From Allobosea lupini (GTDB lineage: Bacteria; Pseudomonadota; Alphaproteobacteria; Rhizobiales; Beijerinckiaceae), in the NCBI RefSeq assembly GCF_900109525.1, contig NZ_FOAN01000005.1, positions 454,758 to 518,757 on the forward strand: a DNA stretch of 64,000 nucleotides, in the 5' to 3' direction. The notes under the pieces are model-generated. The model did no database searches and was not told where the DNA came from. It saw only the letters and a list, made by a program, of their open reading frames with translations. The position numbers and the translations under genes were made by a program. This document shows positions 26,255-35,783 of the stretch, one piece after another (within the stretch, counting starts at the first letter, position 1; the number at the start of each line of letters is the position of its first letter).

Positions 26255-27264
26255 GCCGCATGCTCGTCCTCACCGAAGCGGAATTGCGCCGCATCGTCAG
26301 GCTCGACCTGAGCGCGATCGATTGTATCGAACAAGCCTTCGCCGCGCTCGCCACCAGGCCGGTCGCGATGCCGCCGATCCTGCGGCTCGACATTCCCGAG
26401 CACCGCGGCGAGGTCGATGTGAAGACCGCCTATGTGCCCGGCTTCGGCGGTTTCGCGATCAAGGTCAGCCCCGGCTTCTTCGACAATCCCAGGCTTGGTC
26501 TGCCCAGCCTCAACGGGCTGATGATCCTGTTCAGCGCCAGGACCGGCCTCGTCGAGGCGCTGCTTCTCGACAACGGCTATCTCACCGATGTCAGGACGGC
26601 CGCCGCCGGAGCCGTCGCAGCGCGGCATCTCGCCCGGCCGGATGCTGCGGTCGCTGCGATCTTCGGCGCCGGCATGCAGGCGAGGCTCCAGCTCGAAGCG
26701 CTGGCGCTGGTGCGGCCGCTCCGCGAGGCCCGGATCTGGGCGCGTGATCCGCGCAAGGCCAATGAGGCCGCACGCGAGCTCTCCCGCAAGCTCGGCTTTG
26801 CCGTCGCCGCCGTCGCCGATCCGCAAGCTGCCATGCGAGGGGCCGATGTCATCGTCACCACCACGCCGGCAGAGCGGCCGATCCTGATGGCGGACTGGCT
26901 CGAACCCGGCCAGCACGTCACGGCCATGGGTTCCGACAGCGAGCACAAGAACGAGGTCGATCCGGCTGCCTTCGCCCGCGTGACCTATGTCACCGATCGC
27001 CTCAGCCAGACAAGGCGCCTCGGCGAGCTCGCCTCGGCGATCCGCGCCGGCCTCGCCGCGGCAGACCAGGTTTTCGCCGAGCTCGGCGAGGTCATAGCCG
27101 GCAAGCGTCCGGGCCGCAGGAGCTCCGACGAGATCACCCTCGCCGACCTGACCGGCACCGGCGTGCAGGACACCGCGATCGCCAATCTTGCCGCCGCCCG
27201 CGCCCGCACTGCCGGCGCCGGGCAGACCATCGACACCAAAGCCGAAGCGGGAGACGCCGCGTGA
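26251..27264 (+). CDS. eutC: Ectoine utilisation protein EutC (ornithine cyclodeaminase family)
   Basis: A 337-residue member of the ornithine cyclodeaminase/mu-crystallin family. It has the N-terminal dimer segment and a Rossmann NAD(P) site (IFGAGMQARLQLEAL, around residue 140), with DVRTAAAGAVAARHLA just before it. ATGA and GTGA overlaps couple it to eutB and eutD. By family context it takes part in converting hydroxyectoine to ectoine; the precise reaction is not established from sequence. Confidence 0.88.
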   Translation: MSRMLVLTEAELRRIVRLDLSAIDCIEQAFAALATRPVAMPPILRLDIPEHRGEVDVKTAYVPGFGGFAIKVSPGFFDNPRLGLPSLNGLMILFSARTGLVEALLLDNGYLTDVRTAAAGAVAARHLARPDAAVAAIFGAGMQARLQLEALALVRPLREARIWARDPRKANEAARELSRKLGFAVAAVADPQAAMRGADVIVTTTPAERPILMADWLEPGQHVTAMGSDSEHKNEVDPAAFARVTYVTDRLSQTRRLGELASAIRAGLAAADQVFAELGEVIAGKRPGRRSSDEITLADLTGTGVQDTAIANLAAARARTAGAGQTIDTKAEAGDAA

Positions 27265-28439
27265 CCGTGACCCTGAACTTCACCCGCGAGGAATATGCCG
27301 AGCGCCTCGCCAAGACCCGCGTTGCCATGGAGCGTGCCGGGATCGAGCTGATGATCGTCACCGATCCCTCGAACATGCATTGGCTCACCGGCTATGACGG
27401 CTGGTCGTTCTACGTCCACCAATGCGTGCTGGTGCCGCCGACCGGCGAGCCGATCTGGTATGGCCGCAAGCAGGATGCGAACGGCGCAAAGCGCACCGCT
27501 TACATCGGCCACGACAATATCGTCGGCTATCCCGACCACTATGTGCAGTCGACCGAGCGCCATCCGATGGACCTCCTCGCGCAGATCATCGGGGAGCGCG
27601 GCTGGGACAGGCTCTCGATCGCGGTCGAGATGGACAATTACTACTTCTCGGCGGCCGCCTTCGCCTCGCTGCAAAAGCATCTGCCGAACGCCCGCTTCAA
27701 GGATGCCGGCGGGCTGGTGAACTGGCAGCGCGCGGTCAAGAGCGCCACCGAGCTCGACTACATGCGCAAGGCCGGCCGCATCGTCGAATTGATGCACCAG
27801 CGCATCGTCGATGTCGTCGAGCCCGGCATGCGCAAATGCGATCTCGTCGCCGAGATCTACGACGCCGGCATCCGCGGCACGGCCGAGTTCGGCGGCGACT
27901 ATCCGGCGATCGTGCCGCTGCTGCCTTCGGGCGCCGATGCTTCCGCCCCGCATCTGACTTGGGACGACAAGCCGATGCGTATCGGTGAAGGCACCTTCTT
28001 CGAGATCGCCGGTGCCTACAGGCGCTATCATTGCCCGCTTTCGCGCACCGTCTTCCTCGGCAAGCCGACGCAGGCCTTCCTCGATGCCGAGAAGGCGACG
28101 CTCGAAGGCATGGAGGCCGGGCTCACCGCGGCCAAACCGGGCAACACCTGCGAGGATATCGCCAACGCCTTCTTCGGCGTGCTGAAAAAGTACGGGATCA
28201 TCAAGGACAACCGCACCGGCTACCCGATCGGCCTGTCCTATCCGCCCGATTGGGGCGAGCGTACGATGAGCCTGCGCCCCGGCGACCGGACCGAGCTCAA
28301 GCCCGGCATGACCTTCCACTTCATGACCGGCCTCTGGCTCGAGGATATGGGCCTCGAGATCACCGAGAGCATCGCGATCACCGACACCGGCGTCGAATGC
28401 CTGTCGAACGTGCCGCGCCGGCTCTTCGTCAAGGGTTGA
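27261..28439 (+). CDS. doeA: Ectoine hydrolase EutD/DoeA (M24 peptidase fold)
   Basis: A 392-residue pita-bread-fold enzyme of the M24/creatinase family. The GTG at 27261 overlaps the eutC stop. It opens the ectoine ring to N-acetyl-diaminobutyrate. The C-terminal half carries the family's conserved blocks (EVDYMRK-like ELDYMRKAGRIVE, PAIVPLLPSG, FFEIAGAYRRYHCPLSRT and GLSYPPDWGE). As in creatinase-type members, the metal ligands of true aminopeptidases are not all evident. It is the entry enzyme of ectoine catabolism, followed at once by the deacetylase EutE. Confidence 0.92.
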   Translation: MTVTLNFTREEYAERLAKTRVAMERAGIELMIVTDPSNMHWLTGYDGWSFYVHQCVLVPPTGEPIWYGRKQDANGAKRTAYIGHDNIVGYPDHYVQSTERHPMDLLAQIIGERGWDRLSIAVEMDNYYFSAAAFASLQKHLPNARFKDAGGLVNWQRAVKSATELDYMRKAGRIVELMHQRIVDVVEPGMRKCDLVAEIYDAGIRGTAEFGGDYPAIVPLLPSGADASAPHLTWDDKPMRIGEGTFFEIAGAYRRYHCPLSRTVFLGKPTQAFLDAEKATLEGMEAGLTAAKPGNTCEDIANAFFGVLKKYGIIKDNRTGYPIGLSYPPDWGERTMSLRPGDRTELKPGMTFHFMTGLWLEDMGLEITESIAITDTGVECLSNVPRRLFVKG

Positions 28440-28443
28440 GCCG

Positions 28444-29457
28444 ATGCTGACCGCTTCGCCCCGTCCGTCGCCAGTGACGCCGACAATCGACCTCTCGGCG
28501 CAGGGTGTCCAGCATGGGCACCTGCGCCTGCCCTACAGCCGCGACGACAGCGCCTGGGGCTCGGTCATGATCCCGGTCTGCATGATCGCCAATGGCGACG
28601 GGCCGACCGCGCTACTGATCGGCGCGAACCATGGCGATGAATATGAAGGGCCGGCGGCGCTGTTCGAGCTGGCCCGGACCCTCGACCCGGCCCACGTCAC
28701 CGGCCGGGTGATCATCCTGCCGGCGCTGAACTATCCGGCCTTCCGGGCGGGGACGCGCACCTCCCCGATCGACAAGGGCAACATGAACCGCAGCTTTCCG
28801 GGCCGCCCGGATGGCAGCGTCACCGAAAAGATCGCCGACTACGTCACGCGCCATCTCGTCCCGCTGGCCGACATCGTCCTCGACTTCCATTCCGGTGGGA
28901 AGACGCTCGACTTCCTGCCCTACGCCGCGGCGCACGAACTGCCGGACAAGGCGCAGGAGGCGCGCTGCTTTGCGGCGGTCGCCGCCTTCTCCGCGCCCTA
29001 CTCGATGAAGATGCTGGAGATCGACGCCGTCGGCATGCTCGACACCACCGTCGAGGCGATGGGCAAGGTCTTCGTCACGACCGAGCTTGGCGGCGCGGGA
29101 ACGGCGAGCGCGCGCAGTATCGGTATCGCCCGGCGCGGCGCCAGCAACCTGCTCAGGCATGCCGGCATCCTTGCCGGAACGCCCGAGACGACGCCGACAA
29201 GCTGGCTCGACATGCCCTCGGCCGATTGCTTCAGCTTCGCGCAGGACGACGGACTGATCGTCTTCGAGCACGACCTCGGCGAGCCCGTGCGCGCCGGCGA
29301 GGTCATCGCCCGGGTCTATCCCGTCGGAAAGACCGGGCTCGCCCCGGCCGAATACCAGGCCGCGATGGATGGCGTGCTCGCCGCCCGCCACGTCCCCGGG
29401 CTGATCAAGGCCGGCGACTGCCTCTCGGTGCTTGCCGTGCTGACGGAGGCGCCCTGA
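28444..29457 (+). CDS. doeB: N-acetyl-L-2,4-diaminobutyrate deacetylase EutE/DoeB (AstE/AspA fold)
   Basis: A 337-residue zinc deacylase of the succinylglutamate desuccinylase/aspartoacylase family. The HxxE metal pair is in GANHGDEYEGP and a third His in LDFHSGG. NMNRSFPGRPDG is the substrate-binding Asn-Arg-Phe-Pro motif of the family. It converts the product of ectoine hydrolase to 2,4-diaminobutyrate and acetate. It begins 4 bp after eutD, so the two are co-transcribed. Confidence 0.92.
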   Translation: MLTASPRPSPVTPTIDLSAQGVQHGHLRLPYSRDDSAWGSVMIPVCMIANGDGPTALLIGANHGDEYEGPAALFELARTLDPAHVTGRVIILPALNYPAFRAGTRTSPIDKGNMNRSFPGRPDGSVTEKIADYVTRHLVPLADIVLDFHSGGKTLDFLPYAAAHELPDKAQEARCFAAVAAFSAPYSMKMLEIDAVGMLDTTVEAMGKVFVTTELGGAGTASARSIGIARRGASNLLRHAGILAGTPETTPTSWLDMPSADCFSFAQDDGLIVFEHDLGEPVRAGEVIARVYPVGKTGLAPAEYQAAMDGVLAARHVPGLIKAGDCLSVLAVLTEAP

Positions 29458-29563
29458 ACCCGTTCGGCCGGGGGACCGGTCCAAGCCAACCGCCGGCGCG
29501 AAGACGCCAGAGAAGCCGAAGCAATCGGCAAGCGGAGAAACATCAACCAGAGGAGAATTGTAG

Positions 29564-30415
29564 ATGCTGTTCCTGAAGATCGCGGGTTTCTCCGCCATTG
29601 CTCTCGCCGCCGGCCTCGCCGCTGCCGGCGCCACCAGCCTCAAGGACGTCAAGGACCAGGGCTATATCCGCATCGCCACCGCCAATGAGGTGCCCTATTC
29701 CTATATGAAGGATGATGGGACTTCCGCCGGCATCGGCCCCGACGTCGCCAACGCCGTGCTGAAGAAGCTCGGCATCGCCGAGGCCAACTGGTCGGTGACG
29801 CCCTTCGGCACGCTGATCCCCGGCCTCAAGGCCAAGCGCTTCGACTTCGTCGCCGCCGAGCAGAACATCTCGCCCGAGCGCTGCAAGCAGGTCTCCTTCA
29901 CCGAACCGAACTCCTCCTATGGCGAGGGGCTGCTGGTGAAGAAGGGCAATCCGAAGAAGCTGACGACCTATGCCGATATCGCCAAGGACCCGTCGCTCAA
30001 GGTCGCGGTCGTCTCCGGCGCCAACAATATCGACTTCCTGCGCGCCGTCGGCGTGAAGGACAGCCAAGTGATCTTCATCACGGCCAATGCCGACGCGCTC
30101 GCCACCGTGCAGAGCCGCGCCGACGCCTATGCCGCGACCGAGCTCACCGTCGCCTCGCTGGCCAAGGGCCAGGCCAATGTCGAGCAGGTCGCGCCGTTCA
30201 CCGACCCGGTGGTCAACGGCAAGCCGGTCCGCAATTTCGGCGGCTTCGCCTTTCGGCCGGAGGACAAGGAGCTGCGCGACGCCTTCAATGCCGCGCTCGT
30301 CGAGTTCCGCAAGACCGACGACTACAAGAAGATCCTTGGCACCTATGGCCTCTCGGACGCCAGCATCAAGGCGGCGGCCGAGCGCAAGGTCGAGGATCTC
30401 TGCGCCGGCAAATAG
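29564..30415 (+). CDS. ehuB: Ectoine/hydroxyectoine binding protein EhuB
   Basis: A 283-residue periplasmic family-3 binding protein with a Sec signal (MLFLKIAGFSAIALAAGLAA) and the typical mature start GYIRIATANEVPYSYMKDDG. AGAGGAG precedes the ATG. It follows eutE by about 100 bp and heads the ehuBCDA transporter. EhuB-type proteins bind ectoines through an aromatic cage; the assignment is by family and locus. Confidence 0.92.
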   Translation: MLFLKIAGFSAIALAAGLAAAGATSLKDVKDQGYIRIATANEVPYSYMKDDGTSAGIGPDVANAVLKKLGIAEANWSVTPFGTLIPGLKAKRFDFVAAEQNISPERCKQVSFTEPNSSYGEGLLVKKGNPKKLTTYADIAKDPSLKVAVVSGANNIDFLRAVGVKDSQVIFITANADALATVQSRADAYAATELTVASLAKGQANVEQVAPFTDPVVNGKPVRNFGGFAFRPEDKELRDAFNAALVEFRKTDDYKKILGTYGLSDASIKAAAERKVEDLCAGK

Positions 30416-30495
30416 TCTCTGACCGACACCGCTCTGCCCGCTTTGGTGGCGGGCGGAGCTCCACGCCTGTTCAACCTCGTCGCGGAGCCTGCCGG

Positions 30496-31161
30496 ATGGA
30501 GTGGCTGTCCTATCTGCCCGCCTTGTCGCGCGGCGCCCTGATCACCGCCGGGATCACCTTGTCGGCGATCGCGATCGGCGCCGTCGCGGCCTTCGCGGCC
30601 GGTATTGCCCGCGTCGAGGGCGGGCGCGTGCTGTCGCTGGTCGCGCTCTGCTACACCGAGCTCTTCCGCGGGACGTCGCTTCTCGTCCAGCTGTTCTGGT
30701 TCTACTACGCGCTGCCGCTCGTCGGGATCAGCTTCGAGCCGGTCGCCACCGGCATTCTCGTGCTCTCGCTGCATGTCGGCGCCTATGGCTCCGAGATCGT
30801 CCGCGGCGCCCTGCAATCGGTCTCCGTCCAGCAGCACGAGGCGGCGCGGGCGCTGAATTTCGGCCGCACCCAGACGCTGATCCACATCTCCCTGCCGCAG
30901 GCGCTGGTCGAGATGATGCCGGCCTTCGGCAATCTCGCCATCGAGACCCTGAAACTGTCCTCGCTGGTCTCGCTGATTTCCATCGCCGACCTGACCTTCC
31001 GGGCCCAGTCGATCCGAAACCTCACCCTCGACAGCGCCGGCGTCTACAGCCTGACGCTGGTCGGCTATTTCGCGATGTCGCTGGTGCTGATGCTGGTCAT
31101 GCGACTGATCGAGCGGCTGGTCCGGCGCGGCGCGGCCTTCCCGCGCGCGGCACATTCGTGA
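30496..31161 (+). CDS. ehuC: Ectoine ABC transporter permease EhuC
   Basis: A 221-residue permease of the polar amino-acid family (HisM type) with about five membrane helices and the EAA loop HEAARALNFGRTQTLIHI around residues 115-132. The TELFRGTSLLVQLFWFYY segment near the N-terminal third is conserved in this family. It lies between ehuB and ehuD and forms the heteromeric channel with EhuD. The 80-bp gap after ehuB is unremarkable. Confidence 0.92.
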   Translation: MEWLSYLPALSRGALITAGITLSAIAIGAVAAFAAGIARVEGGRVLSLVALCYTELFRGTSLLVQLFWFYYALPLVGISFEPVATGILVLSLHVGAYGSEIVRGALQSVSVQQHEAARALNFGRTQTLIHISLPQALVEMMPAFGNLAIETLKLSSLVSLISIADLTFRAQSIRNLTLDSAGVYSLTLVGYFAMSLVLMLVMRLIERLVRRGAAFPRAAHS

Positions 31162-31171
31162 GGAGCCGCGC

Positions 31172-31864
31172 ATGATGTACGGCTTCGAATGGGATACGAC
31201 GACGCCGCTGACCTACGCGTCCTCGATCCTGCCGATCATTCTGATCGGCCTCTCCGTGACCTTGCAGGCGGCTGCGGCCGGGTTTGCGATCGCGCTCGTG
31301 CTCGGCCTGGTCTTCGCGCTGCTGCGGCGCAGCCGCATCACGGCCGTTTCCTGGACGACGGCCATCGTCGTCGAGTTCCTGCGCGACACGCCGCTGCTGG
31401 TGCAGCTCTTCTTCCTCTATTACGTGCTGCCCGACTACGGCATCACGCTGCCGGCCTTCCTCACCGGGGCGCTTGCGCTCGGGCTACAATATTCGGCCTA
31501 CACCTCCGAAGTCTATCGCGGCGGCATCGAGGCCGTGCCGCGCGGGCAATGGGAGGCGGCGACCGCACTGAACCTCTCCCGCCTGCAGACCTATCGCGAC
31601 ATCGTCGTGCCGCAGATCGTGCCGCGCATCCTGCCGGCGATGGGCAATTATCTCGTCGCCATGATCAAGGAGACCCCGGTGCTCTCCGTCGTCACCGTCC
31701 TCGAGATGATGGGCCTCGCCAACATGATCGGCGAGCGTACCTTCGAATATCTCGTGCCGCTGACGCTGGTCGGCCTGATCTTCCTTCTCCTCACGCTGAT
31801 CTGCTCGGCCGGCCTGCACCGGCTGCAGAAGGCGCTGCCGAAAGCAGGGATCCCGCTGCGATGA
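31172..31864 (+). CDS. ehuD: Ectoine ABC transporter permease EhuD
   Basis: A 230-residue HisM/HisQ-type permease. AGGAG lies 6 nt before the ATG at 31172. It has the conserved [24 protein letters not shown] block and the EAA loop [20 protein letters not shown]. It overlaps the start of ehuA by 4 bp (31861-31864). It pairs with EhuC to form the inner-membrane channel for ectoines. Confidence 0.92.
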   Translation: MMYGFEWDTTTPLTYASSILPIILIGLSVTLQAAAAGFAIALVLGLVFALLRRSRITAVSWTTAIVVEFLRDTPLLVQLFFLYYVLPDYGITLPAFLTGALALGLQYSAYTSEVYRGGIEAVPRGQWEAATALNLSRLQTYRDIVVPQIVPRILPAMGNYLVAMIKETPVLSVVTVLEMMGLANMIGERTFEYLVPLTLVGLIFLLLTLICSAGLHRLQKALPKAGIPLR

Positions 31865-32640
31865 CCGAGACCACTCAGGCCCCCATCATCGAGTTCGCCG
31901 GCGTGACCAAGCGCTTCGGCGCGCTGACCGTGCTCGACGATTTCAACTTCAGCGTCGCGCGCGGCGAGAAGGTCACGCTGATCGGCCCGTCTGGCTCGGG
32001 CAAGTCGACGGTGCTGCGCATCCTGATGACGCTGGAGCCCTTCCAGGAAGGCCGCCTGACTCTCGCCGGCATTCCCTATCACGAGCCGAATGCCGGCGGC
32101 CCGTTCAAGGCCTCGGACGGGCATCTGCGCCAGATCCGTAGCCATGTCGGCATGGTCTTCCAGAGCTTCAACCTGTTCCCGCACATGACCGTTCTGCGCA
32201 ATGTCGTCGAGGCGCCGGTACGGGTGCTCGGCCTGCCCCGCGGCGAGGCCGAATGCCGGGCCGTCGACCTGCTCGCCATGGTCGGGCTCGCCGACAAGAA
32301 GGACCATTTTCCCGCCCAGCTCTCCGGCGGCCAGCAGCAGCGCGTCGCCATCGCCCGCGCGCTTGCCATGCGTCCCCGCGTGCTGCTCTTCGACGAGCCG
32401 ACCTCGGCGCTCGATCCGCAGCTCGTCGGCGAAGTGCTCTCCGTCATCCGCGGCCTCGCCAGCGAGCATGATCTCACCATGCTGCTCGTCACCCACGAGA
32501 TGCGTTTCGCCCGCGAGGTCTCCGACCGGGTCTGCTTCTTCGACAAGGGCCGCATCTGCGAACAGGGCGAGCCGGAGCGCATATTCAGCGCACCGGAGCA
32601 GCCGCGCACCCGCGAATTCCTGGCCTCCGTGCTGGGCTGA
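31861..32640 (+). CDS. ehuA: Ectoine ABC transporter ATPase EhuA
   Basis: The start is the ATG at 31861 that overlaps the ehuD stop; an open frame upstream is out of register with ehuD and spurious. The 259 residues contain Walker [11 protein letters not shown]-loop [13 protein letters not shown], signature LSGGQQQR, Walker [14 protein letters not shown] and the H-loop [11 protein letters not shown], all typical of polar amino-acid importers (GlnQ/HisP). It completes the EhuBCDA system and powers ectoine uptake. Confidence 0.93.
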   Translation: MTETTQAPIIEFAGVTKRFGALTVLDDFNFSVARGEKVTLIGPSGSGKSTVLRILMTLEPFQEGRLTLAGIPYHEPNAGGPFKASDGHLRQIRSHVGMVFQSFNLFPHMTVLRNVVEAPVRVLGLPRGEAECRAVDLLAMVGLADKKDHFPAQLSGGQQQRVAIARALAMRPRVLLFDEPTSALDPQLVGEVLSVIRGLASEHDLTMLLVTHEMRFAREVSDRVCFFDKGRICEQGEPERIFSAPEQPRTREFLASVLG

Positions 32641-32764
32641 GTGCGCACCGAAATTCTATCGGCGCCACCCCGAATTTCCGAGACTGCCTCGGCACAGAGC
32701 CGGCACTTCGAAGACAGTCTCGCCAGCCTTCCGCCTAGCCTCGTTCAACCGAGGGAGGATGGTC

Positions 32765-34282
32765 ATGAGCACGATGACGAGCGCGGCAAGACGGGAAGCG
32801 ACGATCGCCAAGCCGGCAGAGCATCCTGGCTTGGCGCGCCTGACCGATCGCCGCTTGCTGCGGCAGCTGTCCTATATCGGTGGGCGCTGGACCGCCGCAC
32901 CCGACGGCGAGACCTTCCGGGTGACCGATCCTGCGACCGGCGCCCTCGTCGCGCAGGTCGCAGCGCTGGGTGCCAGCGAAGCGACGCAGGCGATCGACGC
33001 GGCTCATGCCGCCTTCCCGGCCTGGAAAGGGCTGCTGCCGCAGGAGCGCGCCGTGCTGCTGCGACGCTGGCATGCGGCGATGCTGGCGGCAGCCGAGGAC
33101 CTCGCTTTGCTGATGACGCTCGAACAGGGCAAGCCGCTGGCGGAATCGCGCGGCGAGATCGCCTATGCCGCCGACTTCATCGCCTACTACGCCGAAGAGG
33201 CGATGCGGGTGAACGCCGAAGGCGTTACCAGCCACCTCCCGGGTGCGCAGATGTCGCTGTCGCGCGAGCCGGTCGGCGTCGCCGCCCTGCTGACACCCTG
33301 GAACTTCCCCTCCGCCATGCTGACGCGCAAGGCTGCCGCCGCGCTCGCCGCCGGCTGCACCGTCGTCGCCCACCCGTCCTCGCATACGCCGCTCTCGGCT
33401 CTGGCGCTGGCCGAGCTCGCCGACCGCGCCGGCCTGCCGGCTGGCGTCTTCAACGTGGTCACCGGCGACGCCGCGCCGATCGCCGAGACCTATTGCGCCG
33501 ATACGAGGGTGCGCGCCGTCAGCTTCACCGGCTCGACCGAGATCGGCCGCATCGTCGCCCGTAATGCGGCCGCGACCGTCAAGCGCACGGTGATGGAACT
33601 CGGCGGCCATGCCCCGCTGATCCTCTTCGACGATGCCGATCTCGACCGCGCCGTGGCGATTGCGATCGACGCCAAATTCGCGACCTCCGGCCAGGACTGC
33701 CTCGCCGCCAACCGCATCTATGTCCAGCGCGGCCTCTATGAGCGCTTCTGCACCGCCTTCGCCGAGAAGACAGCGGCGCTGCGCGTCGGCGCCGGGCTTG
33801 AGGACGGCGTCGAGATCGGCCCGCTGATGCATGCCGCCGCCAAACGCAAGGCCGAGGCCCAGATCGCCGATGCGCTGGCGCACGGCGCAAGACGGCTGAC
33901 GCCGGAGCGCGCCATGCCCGGGCCGCTTTTCCTGGCGCCGACCGTGCTCGCCGACGTGCCGGACCAGGCGCTGATCATGCGCGAGGAAACCTTCGCGCCG
34001 GTTGCCGCCATCGCCCCGTTCGACAGCGAGAACGAGGTCATCGCCCGCGCCAACAACACCGAATATGGCCTCGTCGCCTATGTCGTAACCCGTGACGGCG
34101 CCCGCGGAGCCCGCCTTGCCAAGGCGCTCGACTACGGCATGGTCGCGGTCAACCGCGTCAAGATCACCGGCGCGCCGATCCCCTTCGGCGGCATGAAGCA
34201 ATCCGGCGTCGGCCGCGAGGGCTCGCGCCACGGCCTCGAGGCCTTCACCGACCTCAAATATGTCTGCCTCGACCTGAACTGA
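32765..34282 (+). CDS. doeC: Aldehyde dehydrogenase (succinate/aspartate-semialdehyde dehydrogenase, DoeC/Ssd type)
   Basis: The ATG at 32765 lies 7 nt after GAGGGAGG. The 505 residues show the ALDH fold: TPWNFPSAMLTRKAAAALAAGC (cofactor site), ELGGHAP with the general-base Glu, and the catalytic Cys in SGQDCLAAN. Within an ectoine operon the enzyme should oxidise the semialdehyde left by the next gene's transaminase; GabD-like succinate semialdehyde activity is equally compatible. It could also serve the succinate semialdehyde of the neighbouring Tgn-type pathway. Confidence 0.88.
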   Translation: MSTMTSAARREATIAKPAEHPGLARLTDRRLLRQLSYIGGRWTAAPDGETFRVTDPATGALVAQVAALGASEATQAIDAAHAAFPAWKGLLPQERAVLLRRWHAAMLAAAEDLALLMTLEQGKPLAESRGEIAYAADFIAYYAEEAMRVNAEGVTSHLPGAQMSLSREPVGVAALLTPWNFPSAMLTRKAAAALAAGCTVVAHPSSHTPLSALALAELADRAGLPAGVFNVVTGDAAPIAETYCADTRVRAVSFTGSTEIGRIVARNAAATVKRTVMELGGHAPLILFDDADLDRAVAIAIDAKFATSGQDCLAANRIYVQRGLYERFCTAFAEKTAALRVGAGLEDGVEIGPLMHAAAKRKAEAQIADALAHGARRLTPERAMPGPLFLAPTVLADVPDQALIMREETFAPVAAIAPFDSENEVIARANNTEYGLVAYVVTRDGARGARLAKALDYGMVAVNRVKITGAPIPFGGMKQSGVGREGSRHGLEAFTDLKYVCLDLN

Positions 34283-34313
34283 GGCTCCCTCCCCCTTCAT
34301 CAGGATGATTGCG

Positions 34314-35696
34314 ATGCTCGACCACCCCGCCCGCACCGACAACGAACTGGACGCCTGGGACCGCGACCACTTCTTCCACCCTTCGACGCATATGGGCCAG
34401 CATGCCCGCGGCGAGACGTCCAATCGCATCATCGCCGGTGGCGAGGGTGTCTACATCGTCGATCGCGACGGCAAGCGCAGCCTCGACGCCTTCGCCGGGC
34501 TCTATTGCGTCAATGTCGGCTATGGCCGCAAAGCGATCACCGACGCGATCGCCGAGCAGGCGGCCAGGCTGCCCTATTACCACGCCTATGTCGGCCATGG
34601 CTCGGAGCCGTCGATCAGGCTCGCCAAGATGGTGGTGGAGCGGGCGCCGAAGGGCATGAGCCGGGTCTTCTTCGGGCTCTCCGGCTCCGACGCCAACGAG
34701 ACCAATCTCAAGCTGGTCTGGTACTACAACAACGTCCTGAAGCGGCCGGAGAAGAAGAAGATCATCTCGCGCTGGCGCGGCTATCACGGCTCGGGCGTGA
34801 TGACCGGTAGCCTCACAGGCCTCGCCGCCTTCCACAATCTGTTCGACCTGCCCAAGGCGCCGGTCCTGCATACCGAGGCGCCCTATTACTACCGCCGCGA
34901 GGATCGCAGCCTCAGCGAGGAGCAGTTCTCGCAGCACTGCGCCGACAAGCTCGAGGAGCTGATCCAGGCCGAGGGCCCGGATACCATCGCCGCCTTCATC
35001 GGCGAGCCGGTGCTCGGCACCGGCGGCATCGTGCCGCCGCCGGCCGGCTACTGGGCGAAGATCCAGGCAGTGCTCAGGAAGCACGACATCCTGCTGATTG
35101 CCGACGAGGTGGTTACCGGTTTCGGCCGCCTCGGCAGCATGTTCGGCTCTGACCATTACGGCATCGAGCCAGACCTCATCACCATCGCCAAGGGGCTGAC
35201 CTCGGCCTATGCGCCGCTCTCCGGCGTTATCGTCTCGGAAAAGCTCTGGCGCGTGCTGGAGCAGGGCTCGGACGAATACGGCCCGATCGGCCATGGCTGG
35301 ACCTATTCCTCGCATCCGCTCTGCGCGGCCGCCGGCGTCGCCAATCTCGAACTCGTCGACGAGCTCGATCTCGTGCGCAATGCTGGCGAGGTCGGCGCCT
35401 ATTTCAATGCGGCGCTGAGGGAGGCCGTCGGCAGCCATCGCCATGTCGGCGAGGTCCGCGGCAAGGGCCTGCTGGCAGCGGTCGAATTCGTCCGCGACAG
35501 GGATGACCGCGTGTTCTTCGACGCCTCGCAGAAGGTCGGCCCACGCATCGCCGCGGCATTGCTCGAACAGGGCGTCATCGCTCGCGCCATGCCGCAGGGC
35601 GACATCCTCGGCTTCGCACCGCCGCTGTGCCTGACGAAACAGGAAGCCGATCTGGTGGTCGACGCGACGCGGCGCGCCGTGGAGGCAGCGCTTTGA
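34314..35696 (+). CDS. doeD: Class III aminotransferase (diaminobutyrate transaminase, DoeD/Atf type)
   Basis: A 460-residue fold-type-I PLP enzyme of the omega-transaminase class. PLP-binding Lys is in ITIAKGLTSAYAPLSG, preceded by the DEVVTGFGRLG motif. The ATG at 34314 has AGGA 8 nt upstream; an ATG at 34305 is possible. In ectoine operons this enzyme deaminates 2,4-diaminobutyrate to aspartate semialdehyde. It is the last gene of the cluster and is followed at once by a strong terminator. Confidence 0.9.
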   Translation: MLDHPARTDNELDAWDRDHFFHPSTHMGQHARGETSNRIIAGGEGVYIVDRDGKRSLDAFAGLYCVNVGYGRKAITDAIAEQAARLPYYHAYVGHGSEPSIRLAKMVVERAPKGMSRVFFGLSGSDANETNLKLVWYYNNVLKRPEKKKIISRWRGYHGSGVMTGSLTGLAAFHNLFDLPKAPVLHTEAPYYYRREDRSLSEEQFSQHCADKLEELIQAEGPDTIAAFIGEPVLGTGGIVPPPAGYWAKIQAVLRKHDILLIADEVVTGFGRLGSMFGSDHYGIEPDLITIAKGLTSAYAPLSGVIVSEKLWRVLEQGSDEYGPIGHGWTYSSHPLCAAAGVANLELVDELDLVRNAGEVGAYFNAALREAVGSHRHVGEVRGKGLLAAVEFVRDRDDRVFFDASQKVGPRIAAALLEQGVIARAMPQGDILGFAPPLCLTKQEADLVVDATRRAVEAAL

Positions 35697-35701
35697 CGAA
35701 A

Positions 35702-35768
35702 AGAGCCGGCCAAGCGGCCGGCTCTCGCTCATGCTCTAGGGAAAGCCGGCCTGCCACGGGCCGGCTTT
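35702..35768. terminator. Double-hairpin bidirectional terminator
   Basis: Two perfect 10-bp stems follow the DoeD stop by a few bases: AGAGCCGGCC/GGCCGGCTCT (35702-35725, loop AAGC) and AAAGCCGGCC/GGCCGGCTTT (35742-35768, loop TGCCACG), the second trailed by CTTTC. The two share the GCCGGCC core. They separate the plus-strand ectoine operon from the converging minus-strand betaine operon that ends at 35784. Confidence 0.88.
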
Positions 35769-35783
35769 CTTTCACGAATGGAC

